Shown: in pieces, positions 37,001-40,732 of the stretch
Layout: each line of letters starts with the position of its first letter
Position numbering within the stretch: the stretch's first letter is position 1
Assembly (NCBI GenBank): GCA_003599815.1
Contig: QZJZ01000077.1
Span: forward strand, 1 to 40,732
Length of the DNA: 40,732 nt
Direction: 5' to 3'
Source: Candidatus Auribacter fodinae
GTDB taxonomy: Bacteria > Auribacterota > Auribacteria > Auribacterales > Auribacteraceae
Translations under genes and position numbers: made by a program
The notes under the pieces: generated by a model
Told to the model about the DNA's origin: nothing
The model's input: only the letters and a program-made list of their open reading frames with translations
Database searches by the model: none

Positions 37001-38644
37001 GCCGGCAATGCCCTTGATTTCGCCAATCTTGAGGCGACTGCGGAAATTGAGGAAAAAGGGTTTAGCTTTACAGACGCTATTCGCGATATATTTAATCCTC
37101 AGGTTGTTAAACATGATGATTTCTCCATTCTCCTTGACCGGCTCCGTCAACCCGGACAAACAATCCTGTTTGCAACAGATAATGCAGGAGAGATTATTAC
37201 GGATTTTCCGTTGCTGAAACGCTTGTTGTTGATGGGGCATACTGTTAATCTGGTACCGCGTGACAAACATACGGTCAATGATATAAGCCTTTCTGACGCG
37301 CATGAAATTTTCCAAAGCGACTATGCCAGGAGTTATTTTGTCGATCAGGATGGTAACTCACTGCTTGCTCCGGAAAAGTTTCGCATAATCACGAGCGGTT
37401 CAAATGTCACAGGAACAGATTTGCGCCGTGCTACACCTGAATTTATTGAAATCTGGCAAAATGCTGATTTACGTATTCTGAAAGGGCAGGGAAATTACGA
37501 GACTCTTCGGTATTATCCTTTAAAGCAGGATATGTTTTTCCTCCTGAAAGTGAAAGATCCGTATGCGACGGCGCTGAAATACGCAAAAGGCGATGTCATG
37601 ATCGAGTATCGCGCTCCTAACCCGATTGTGAACGATTATCTTAATAATAATGTAAATGCGGTTATTGACGCTATCAGTCCGCAGTTGACGGAGGCGGAAC
37701 TGGAACAGGTAAAAGAGTTTATTGTTTTTTATATTGATTACCTGTCGACACAGGTACGAAATTATGCTGTTGAGGCTGATGCCAAAAAAATTTCCAAGAT
37801 ATTCAGTGAAGCTAAACTTATACTGGGAAAAGCCTCAGGTATAGCTGAAATTGATGTTGCGCTCCTTGCCAAATTACATAAAGAATTGCGAGGCGCTTCA
37901 CAACTGGAAGATTTCCTCTGGACAGTCGCTCGTCCTGAGGCGCTTCGTGTGGAACAGCGTGTTATTAATGACAGCCGGCATTTCATGGTTATCGATATGG
38001 ATGCTGTTCCTGAAGGCAACCTTCAATATGCCTTCAATATTCTTGCTTCGTTGAATGAATCGCGTAAAGACCAGACAGGTATATCCGTGAAATGGGTTGT
38101 ATTTTCTGAAAACAGGTCGAATAATGAAATTATAAGTGAATTGTTGAGCCGTGGTTTTTACTTGCCGGAGATGGAAATTGTCGGATCGGATAAAATAAGG
38201 GCGCTGGATAGCCAGTGGGGCGATATACAGGCCGCCGTAACGACAAAAGTACATAAACACATAAAAGAAAACCTTGCGGCAGATTCAATTCCCGATTCCG
38301 CGATCAAATTAATTACGCGCGATGAAGCTTCTGCCCGGTATGGAGCTTTGAATGATATGTTTGTCATCCAGCTGAACAGGGGAGACCTGTTTACGGAAGC
38401 GTCCGATTTTATTGCGGCTCTTATAAGTATGGATTCATTCATTTATGGGGGCAGAGCGGCTGATCTGGAATCGGTTAATACGGAAACCGGACAGGTTGTT
38501 CCTTTTTCTGAAGTGATGCAGAGACAGGGATTTGTTTATAATAATGAATTTACCGGTAAAATTCTGCGTATGCGCCAGAGTGTTCCTGTTAAAGAAAAGC
38601 TTGAACAGCTTGAACTTAAGAAAATTGTTGAAGAAGCGATTTAA
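28097..38644 (+). CDS. Giant multidomain protein, 3515 aa, with ChaN/TraB-like, CofD/YvcK-like and DUF89-like domains
   Basis: One uninterrupted frame. The N-terminus has a basic start and hydrophobic core (FKIFLSVALLAVLISLF) without a clear AxA cleavage site, so it may be a signal peptide or a membrane anchor. By eye the order is as follows. About 35-500 is a ChaN/TraB/Tiki-like domain (QDAH 59-62, E90, RDSVM near 424, GGYH 450-453). About 500-1455 is unassigned. About 1455-1940 is CofD/YvcK-like (GGTGG 1463-1467, GPGSL 1756-1760). Modules with GDGHH lie at 1946 and 2575. About 2830-3170 is DUF89/ARMT1-like (D3028, N3029, D3067, K3129). About 3170-3515 is unassigned and ends in a charged helix. 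No frameshift or internal stop is seen. It stands alone with its own promoter; a PEP-CTERM gene follows with a separate promoter. The overall function is unknown. Giant proteins are known from Omnitrophota, which guides the taxonomic guess. Confidence 0.9.
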   Translation: MKFPFKIFLSVALLAVLISLFSVRETRSSSLPISDSIGYVKDSYKSKKEADSQVIYYIQDAHCNAEAQMNIYKIIKFLVQEEEVGLIAMEGAAGEINPVDLSAFPYEEAKQIVSYYFVNRGRINGAEYYVINEPDHVGVQGVENRDLYQRNFECLLKAYNHDDVLRYVERVEVLLEDIKPLIFSDDMQVLDLLEKNFDGQSISLMGFLEQIRELALKYNCGLDEYKNLGLCWQLIGLEKSLDLNEIEKQRAKLIRHITESMNRDEVAAFLQENLKFRLNKVSYSDHLTYLLRQAESHGVDVGPFPQLSQYSRYLTVNESINHHAVFAEIDSLREVIFEALASSEEERALRMISDQVVLLKKASVLRSSSREWRKLTDAPLFFENDESIGFLASHLDADSDIKGLCSSLKDSFSVIRSFYNLAEQRDSVMVDNTLNFMKERGVARAVIVAGGYHTSGIAEKLQQKDISHHILGVRINNDDTDNPYAQLVKGSDSRLERYLAGELDTLALASWLEDHPLVNANNRLVFGNMFKSMLISTLAWQMTGYDLPSVQEISLPMLRGIKAQLANVADQVGYDIDIIELSRVDNQIYIRMSVAGQELVYGLFAEQPHVDLAEVDSEKLQTADLLSSFQLLGGSVVVLTPEQYDAILTAAARKESTREAGPVSMVRSLLTHARSEHVIKAMLFSSLNEKNINELSARAQEIATQLASMNFSEDPVSVENYMRSLLENYQRQGAISISDAGIVSVEKVVVASAQIALDAIDSDEGKLISMPDSISAQTSGGGTISVVFASSAVPMTLLEFILNAIIKGPNTDTDIDLSAFGQTNFEARLLRMVDNTYFVHITPVTKAPAFQHLEDVYDTVLGTDSVNVVPGPQVSFAVSSINPTQKTLSLLAMDDQGAITGSIGPSLTLTVDQPATVDDAISRLYEWVTKRGITITSITGPLDDRYANLNNLIQALFRPAADQLSEFEQVDEFKKMLRLYSFTAGKHMNKVRRIISERVVNILQGDDPQFSIIPGLLRQNVAPSGTQFGPAEFDLLYHVYLHYLNYLPDQKLIDAIDDVILARILQDSFTQDQPVIPEHARERLLTILRGGKYLAKLDLTSVDEYQSRKTITDIFSDQAGMDTMFENAGLTYSNVRRIRVVESRLSGFGFISDYKVVIEDYQGSEKSLRLRMMLNPNFALVFAQNVNAMKAGKEESRLFPTIYYSKTYSHSDKTPNFYFAEHVDGILADRILKHPDEFTPEARVAYKAQATKAWIRFWEDARVVPDEEAEVLEVSRVMLPILLESVVFPADGSNAKILGIGYAFPSHPSTFYTMLFALNSGFQLEDANHVVVIGTAMIAELGWERTRKLLFQALADYKVHYSEWYEEKPNDITAGTIMRLIAFTRASENLMKRETVQKLVDIVYNGDEKAAFAEIADSALHKGLNPLHVLMGKVAMWEQKIPSVNEVKGSIRRLKPSILSISGGTGGNSLINAIKGGERGTVANIVTTFDSGGQSYNWQGIMDPLIGYVYSMGDTTNLAVSYLDIAKQDLLNKRLPEDLDVEYLSPIAAELIAPSLKNFPQLRQSPEFLIDFIDMLKKVDEFISILRQMHNEDPARYKDISLQKASVKNLLLESMNYFSEAYNLGEGRFYADRSLVALDLVQKLFSVDQGYVVPVSTDEGNIIARLKEPLTDEEMALLEEELADTTLMRNRISADRRSVHGEDFIGEIGTIIPDFGKRVEYLDNSRNPDNEEVKPQISDMAREALTYPALDLILVGPGSLFTSLLANFTVKEVVEGLVARGKAGISVMPDGQRIRIEPAQRVFILNPVHTPEDMGMSVTDIVETIERTARNATGNPDLKFEDMFDTIVINDMSKAMPSVKSYIQKKQLALIEPTTEDKQVLQDKGIQIFSYNMAMMQKRPTRKAGYELQYDEKLEYNPAKLREMTEILLRNIRVQKNRDKNNFGIGDGHHSPEDYERVRNIIRASEINAMTERNSFRIHGSKWIDLRVQQLERKIERETDQGKKQQLQEDLLLLQQAISLLKSDAIPMFQVRPGDGSPGIFIDDTMRYQFTTMIETDERGLRHGVYFASGFVDQVQEYIAIAQRYQNAGNQQQYSYYDAIASALSGEALLHHLAEWVLYTQQPESFNIEEANARISRIINEHIALTRSIYGTALNEEFASIVTLALTERTIPDAIDAPDEVEVLDDQKRAELLQQKIKTTRFAVTTRESVLVNVRELPANMNDNLQRLEGLGAVVGEIFSHNAFQPFLQTRDKASVYDLFKAYAQDLAPLQSMFDSILTVDILDNWLIKLHDYERTTQIALSIVNGKLRFAAPNQRDTYLAIADILNRIRNDFKSISIDLAVIKTDTNMLDALNDLSRLSVETLEEQLRQVNLRLASQRSKDAELMSIDPSHDSLVRLLDAMNDEELSRWMNTRFLNGYGIQLETMRSDLQEFLGLFETFLNEFPDVRDSVVRGLPPTASTEEEIIAAYLPDIKIIKDNVNLTTYAEWKKVHDAMSRISQSGLFTYIEIVTPVTNRTLTRVVNTGENLFLSANAFSQKIAQFSNEQEMTFPAQYLRFLEYLRTSGILPGGNIGLGDGHHSEYPARIDAIISESKVSRLSDEDILLNGVKDHILKQGIQLMMRSKTAEGDEQRALQNNALFLMRIHKAIENNEFRFWTVEPLDGNPGLFIDDSSHYQFAAIRENDVYFASGLINRLRFLRERGLETKVMGMLAESVVHEVGEKLIAEDQRYEYDINQAHEYMKGLGFALNAQAPVSDLDAPPQSLLYRELQFIVDSYLAGQTDVAAMPIFQYPSDMPVLRQQLHDRLLNRELSVLDFLKLVTRHFAINQALGAPAEMVHNNQYYHPGEVLGYIRDFPLMYNKTVLETHFPAAEKVIQLSNSDALTKDIAAETIRTLLSDEAFASLIKSMAPHELEDMMYDIIRVITADDNPYVNLKNEYNQKGVDALREMEEVVTAYGEELWAAALIAIAGNALDFANLEATAEIEEKGFSFTDAIRDIFNPQVVKHDDFSILLDRLRQPGQTILFATDNAGEIITDFPLLKRLLLMGHTVNLVPRDKHTVNDISLSDAHEIFQSDYARSYFVDQDGNSLLAPEKFRIITSGSNVTGTDLRRATPEFIEIWQNADLRILKGQGNYETLRYYPLKQDMFFLLKVKDPYATALKYAKGDVMIEYRAPNPIVNDYLNNNVNAVIDAISPQLTEAELEQVKEFIVFYIDYLSTQVRNYAVEADAKKISKIFSEAKLILGKASGIAEIDVALLAKLHKELRGASQLEDFLWTVARPEALRVEQRVINDSRHFMVIDMDAVPEGNLQYAFNILASLNESRKDQTGISVKWVVFSENRSNNEIISELLSRGFYLPEMEIVGSDKIRALDSQWGDIQAAVTTKVHKHIKENLAADSIPDSAIKLITRDEASARYGALNDMFVIQLNRGDLFTEASDFIAALISMDSFIYGGRAADLESVNTETGQVVPFSEVMQRQGFVYNNEFTGKILRMRQSVPVKEKLEQLELKKIVEEAI
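28199..29596 (+). other. Domain within giant gene: ChaN/TraB/Tiki-like (tentative)
   Basis: Residues about 35-500. The pattern is a strand ending in YYIQDAHCN (56-64), a strand ending in MEGAAG with E90, a late RDSVMVDN motif near 424 and a final strand with AGGYHTSG (449-456). In the EreA/ChaN/TraB/Tiki superfamily, a first His motif, an acidic residue, an R-x-x-M motif and a GxxH motif build the active site. The match is by motif order only. Confidence 0.5.
32459..33916 (+). other. Domain within giant gene: CofD/YvcK-like
   Basis: Residues about 1455-1940. SISGGTGGNSL (1461-1471) matches the N-terminal glycine-rich loop of CofD/YvcK proteins, followed by IVTTFDSGGQS (TVADDGGSS in YvcK), MGDTTNLAVS, FIGEIGTI, and LDLILVGPGSLFTSLLANF around 1756-1768. 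VFILNPVHTPEDMG aligns with the next YvcK strand. CofD is a phospholactate transferase of F420 synthesis and YvcK is a UDP-GlcNAc-binding cytosolic protein; which, if either, this resembles in activity cannot be told. Confidence 0.75.
33920..34444 (+). repeat. Internal duplicated module, copy 1 (protein level)
   Basis: Residues about 1942-2116 of the giant protein. The ordered landmarks are GIGDGHHSPEDY, a charged coiled region, PGDGSPGIFIDDTMRYQF, VYFASGFV and LLHHLAEWV. All of these recur in copy 2. The DNA copies are diverged, so the duplication is old. Confidence 0.75.
35807..36271 (+). repeat. Internal duplicated module, copy 2 (protein level)
   Basis: Residues about 2571-2725. Landmarks in the same order as copy 1 are GLGDGHHSEY, PLDGNPGLFIDDSSHYQF, VYFASGLI and SVVHEVGEKL. 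The first and last motifs are 629 and 606 residues from those of copy 1. Here the last motif is HEVGE (2717-2721); in copy 1 it is HHLAE (2111-2115). Confidence 0.75.
36584..37606 (+). other. Domain within giant gene: DUF89/ARMT1-like metal-dependent phosphatase
   Basis: Residues about 2830-3170. A helical N-terminal part has DNPYVNLKNEYNQKG and IAGNALDFAN. The catalytic part has ATDNAGE (D3028, N3029), HTVNDISLSDA (D3067), TSGSNVTGTDL, ILKGQGNYETL (K3129) and FFLLKVKDPYA. In the DUF89 damage-control phosphatase family, the Asp-Asn pair and a second Asp about 38 residues later bind the metal; the spacing here is 39. The domain therefore looks catalytically intact. Confidence 0.8.
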
Positions 38645-38778
38645 CCTCGTGTTCCATATGTTTACAGAAAAAAAGAATTTATTATGTAATTTATCCTTTC
38701 CTTTTGTTGTTATAAGTATATAATCTGATGAAAAAATAACCCAATAGAAGCTAAAAGAAGTTAGTTTCAAATAAATTT

Positions 38779-38850
38779 TGTGTGTAAACTTGCATTTTCG
38801 CTGGCCATATGTTAGAATAGTTATGAATAGCGATACGGTCTTTACACACA
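38779..38850. repeat. Perfect 10-bp inverted repeat bracketing a promoter
   Basis: TGTGTGTAAA (38779-38788) and its exact reverse complement TTTACACACA (38841-38850) lie on either side of the promoter at 38790-38818 and just before the ribosome binding site. The left arm ends one base before the -35 element. Only the right arm would be transcribed, so an operator pair is more likely than an RNA hairpin. Confidence 0.6.
38790..38818 (+). promoter_or_regulatory. Sigma70-type promoter of the PEP-CTERM gene
   Basis: TTGCAT (38790-38795) and TAGAAT (38813-38818) are separated by 17 bases. Transcription would start near 38825, about 42 bases before the chosen ATG. The promoter separates this gene from the giant gene upstream; the rest of the 38645-38866 gap shows no gene and no clear terminator for the giant gene. 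Confidence 0.55.
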
Positions 38851-38866
38851 ATGAGGAGGCATGATA

Positions 38867-39640
38867 ATGATGAAACGGCTGATAACAACTTTATTTTTTA
38901 TTGCGTTGACTGCGGTAAATCTCTCCAATGCCAATGCGGCGATTCGTATTACTCAGGGTTTCGAGGGTAGTGGCACACCGTACATAGATGAGACAAACAA
39001 TACCTTAACTTTTCTGAGCGGTTCTAATTCTACCCATGCAAGTTTTAAAAGTGATGCGAATGCATGGGCATCATCCATTTTGTTCGAGGATGTCAATCTT
39101 GAGCCTGACACTGAAGTTTTTAGCTTTGATTACAGTTTTGAATATTTTTTAAACCCTTCGATTGACAAGTCTCAGGTTGAATTTCTGACTGCTGATTATT
39201 TCAGGGTCTCTTTTGTATTGGAAAATGTTGCTGATCTTGAACTTTTTAAACATTCTTTTGGTGTAGCTGAACCTGTTGGAAGCGGTGAATCAGATCTTGG
39301 CGACGATACCCCGAATATTAACAGTATATTGCCGAATTGGACAATACAGTCGTCAACTATTCCCGGTTTGTCGCATGTTGATTTGTTTTTGCCTGATTCT
39401 ATAAATGGGATTACTCTGCTTGGTAATGTATTCGATGTTTATGTTGAGATAAGTAACGGGTTTGCGTTTATGGGTGGAAATCCGTTAGAATACGACGATT
39501 TTAATACTACTGCGGTAGTTGACAATATTTATTTTGGTCCAAATCAGGCCGCTCCGGTTCCTGAGCCTACCGTTTATGCTCTGTTTAGTTTTGGGATGTG
39601 GTTTTTGGTACAGCGAACACGTAAAAAATATACACGCTGA
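38867..39640 (+). CDS. PEP-CTERM sorting-signal protein
   Basis: This is an exported surface or matrix protein of unknown function. An N-terminal signal peptide (LITTLFFIALTAVNLSNANA) is followed by a beta-rich secreted domain of about 200 residues rich in Ser, Asn and Asp. The C-terminal tripartite sorting signal is VPEP, then a hydrophobic helix (TVYALFSFGMWFLV), then basic residues (RTRKKYTR). The exosortase that would process it is not in the window. GGAGG at 38855-38859 suits ATG 38867 (7 bases); the in-frame ATG at 38861 is too close and ATG 38870 is possible. A strong terminator follows. Confidence 0.88.
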   Translation: MMKRLITTLFFIALTAVNLSNANAAIRITQGFEGSGTPYIDETNNTLTFLSGSNSTHASFKSDANAWASSILFEDVNLEPDTEVFSFDYSFEYFLNPSIDKSQVEFLTADYFRVSFVLENVADLELFKHSFGVAEPVGSGESDLGDDTPNINSILPNWTIQSSTIPGLSHVDLFLPDSINGITLLGNVFDVYVEISNGFAFMGGNPLEYDDFNTTAVVDNIYFGPNQAAPVPEPTVYALFSFGMWFLVQRTRKKYTR

Positions 39641-39668
39641 TAACACTTAATTTTCGTATTGCCTCCGT

Positions 39669-39698
39669 AAGCCGTCTCCATGTGGGGACGGCTTTTTT
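39669..39698 (+). terminator. Rho-independent terminator after the PEP-CTERM gene
   Basis: The arms AAGCCGTCTCC (39669-39679) and GGGGACGGCTT (39684-39694) pair over 11 positions with one G-U, around the loop ATGT, followed by a run of T to 39698. It is the clearest terminator in the window and works in the plus direction; the minus-strand gene ending at 39697 has no T-run on its side. Confidence 0.9.
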
Positions 39699-40410
39699 AT
39701 TGACTGGAATCGCTATATCCGGTCATTGGAACAAACCGGACGGGGATACTGGAAGTTACGGTTATTTTGCCGTGCTTTTTCGTATAGATCATCAGTGTCT
39801 GAAAATATTCGCCTTCAGGAACAATAAGCCGTCCGTTTTCAGCGAGCTGGTCGAGTAATGGTTGAGGTACTTTCACCGGGGCGGCGGTAATGATTATCGC
39901 ATCAAACGGCGCTTCTTCAGGCCACCCGAAGAAACCGTCACCGCTTTTAACCGTGACAGAATGATACCCAAGCCTTTGGAGAATTTCCTGAGCGCGTTCT
40001 GCATGGTAGGGGACAATCTCTATGCTGAATACTGATTGTACCAGTTCAGCTAGTACTGCCGCCTGATATCCTGAACCGGTGCCGATTTCAAGAACTTTGT
40101 CATCAGCCTTCAAAGTAAGTAGTTCCGTCATAAGAGCTACAACATAGGGTTGAGAAATGGTTTGTCCCATGCCGATTGGGAGCGGTGTATCATCATAAGC
40201 GTTTTGAAGGTAGTTTTCGGTCACAAATTCATGGCGTGGAACTTTTTCCATAGCCCTAATGACACGCTGGTCTGTGATGCCCCGCTTCACTATCTGGTTG
40301 CGGACCATTCTAAGGCGTTGTGCTTCGTATGGATCATGCGATGTGATATAATCGAATCCGCTCACGGTGATAACAAAAATAGATGCTAGTGCCAGTTGTC
40401 TGATCTTCAT
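39697..40410 (-). CDS. pcm: Protein-L-isoaspartate O-methyltransferase, with predicted export signal
   Basis: It uses SAM to methylate L-isoaspartyl residues in damaged proteins and so starts their repair. Motifs are VPRHEFV, PLPIGMGQTISQPYVVA, the SAM-binding LEIGTGSGYQAAVLA, VKSGDGFFGWPEEAPFDAIIITAA and GRLIVPEG. The catalytic part is normal in length. It is preceded by about 25 extra residues that look like a signal peptide (MKIRQLALASIFVITVSGF), which suggests an extracytoplasmic location; SAM supply there would be a puzzle. No good ribosome binding site is seen. It lies 14 bases after a same-strand partial gene. Confidence 0.92.
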   Translation of the reverse strand: MKIRQLALASIFVITVSGFDYITSHDPYEAQRLRMVRNQIVKRGITDQRVIRAMEKVPRHEFVTENYLQNAYDDTPLPIGMGQTISQPYVVALMTELLTLKADDKVLEIGTGSGYQAAVLAELVQSVFSIEIVPYHAERAQEILQRLGYHSVTVKSGDGFFGWPEEAPFDAIIITAAPVKVPQPLLDQLAENGRLIVPEGEYFQTLMIYTKKHGKITVTSSIPVRFVPMTGYSDSSQ

Positions 40411-40424
40411 CAGGACATAGTGTT

Positions 40425-40732
40425 TTATTCAACGTGTAATTCTGCTATTTTCGAAAACTTGTCAACATTAAACGACAATTTTTTTGCTATTTTGAGAATA
40501 TGTTCTATGCATTCCAGGCTTTTCTTGAGGTTCTGAGCTGGTTTCGAATAGAGAATATCTTCAGTCAGCAGTCGATATACAATGTTCTGCATATGAAAAT
40601 AATCGAGTTGGAGACCCATCTCAACCGCAAGGTTGATAAAATCCAGAGTTGTTTTTGCCAGTTCGATATCGAGTTTGTTGAGCAGGTCATTTAACTTTGA
40701 GAGAATAATCGCATTGAAGTCTTCCTGAGATC
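40425..40732 (-). CDS. C-terminal part of an unidentified protein, running off the right edge
   Basis: The frame stays open from the stop at 40425 to the window edge, so the gene is truncated; an internal ATG at 40619 is not its start. About 102 residues are visible. They are helical, with ILSKLNDLLNKLDIELAKTT, AVEMGLQLDYFHMQNIVYRL and a Lys-rich end. The pattern of a helical C-terminus with an LDYFHMQN-like segment recalls the C-terminal region of GH57/DUF3536-type glycoside hydrolases, but this is only an impression. It is probably co-transcribed with pcm. Confidence 0.6.
   Translation of the reverse strand, partial: SQEDFNAIILSKLNDLLNKLDIELAKTTLDFINLAVEMGLQLDYFHMQNIVYRLLTEDILYSKPAQNLKKSLECIEHILKIAKKLSFNVDKFSKIAELHVE

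Noticed and set aside
28097-38644. The giant frame as an assembly artefact joining separate genes
   Set aside because: No internal ribosome binding site/start pairs stand out at domain borders, composition is even throughout, and the frame is uninterrupted for 3515 codons.
1-40732. CRISPR arrays, tRNA or rRNA genes, insertion sequences, prophage genes
   Set aside because: No spaced direct repeats, cloverleaf-like intergenic segments, transposase or phage proteins were seen; the gaps are too short for most of these.

Overview
The window looks like chromosomal DNA of an anaerobic, diderm-type bacterium with an Rnf-based, acetate-forming energy metabolism. The best guess is a member of the Omnitrophota (former candidate phylum OP3) or a close relative. 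That is an inference from the combination of an Rnf complex, several GT-C type membrane glycosyltransferases, a PEP-CTERM protein and an exceptionally long single-ORF protein (3515 aa) that starts with an N-terminal hydrophobic signal; no rRNA or other phylogenetic marker RNA lies in the window. No tRNA, rRNA, CRISPR array, insertion sequence or phage gene was recognised. Coding density is very high and no gene-free stretch exceeds 300 bases. The longest gaps (about 165-270 bases, at 10432-10603, 18642-18908, 27885-28096 and 38645-38866) carry the promoters.

Layout. (1) 1-4039, plus strand: the end of an rnf(C)DGEAB operon, with folD overlapping the end of rnfB. This links ion-translocating ferredoxin:NAD oxidoreduction with C1-folate chemistry. 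(2) 4056-10431, minus strand: a seven-gene run read from a good sigma70-type promoter at 10477-10505. It encodes a PilZ (c-di-GMP) protein, a small membrane protein, a GAF-AAA+-Fis sigma54 activator, a TPR protein with an embedded C39-like peptidase domain, an ArnT-like glycosyltransferase and two small unknown proteins. (3) 10604-12232, plus: a second PMT/ArnT-like glycosyltransferase. (4) 12245-18641, minus: FecR/LPP20-like exported protein, cobO, an AmrS-type radical SAM enzyme and dnaE, tightly coupled. (5) 18909-26086, plus: a divergent 3-hydroxyacyl-CoA dehydrogenase-like protein lacking the catalytic His, then ackA, pta, tldD, tldE/pmbA and glycyl-tRNA synthetase, mostly joined by ATGA overlaps. 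(6) 26088-27884, minus: a TMTC-like membrane protein with TPRs. (7) 28097-38644, plus: the giant gene. (8) 38867-39640: PEP-CTERM protein with its own promoter and a strong terminator. (9) 39697 to the right edge, minus: a signal-peptide-bearing isoaspartyl methyltransferase and the C-terminal end of an unidentified gene.

The most unusual object is the giant protein. Reading it by eye gives a mosaic: an N-terminal membrane/export signal, a domain with ChaN/TraB/Tiki-like motifs, a long unassigned stretch, a CofD/YvcK-like domain, a module present twice about 630 residues apart, and a DUF89/ARMT1-type metal phosphatase domain whose metal-binding motifs look intact. Enzyme folds normally found in the cytosol are thus joined behind what appears to be an export or anchor signal. 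The gene has a near-consensus promoter and a small hairpin that includes its ribosome binding site. The second unusual point is the dehydrogenase-like protein that opens the ackA-pta operon.
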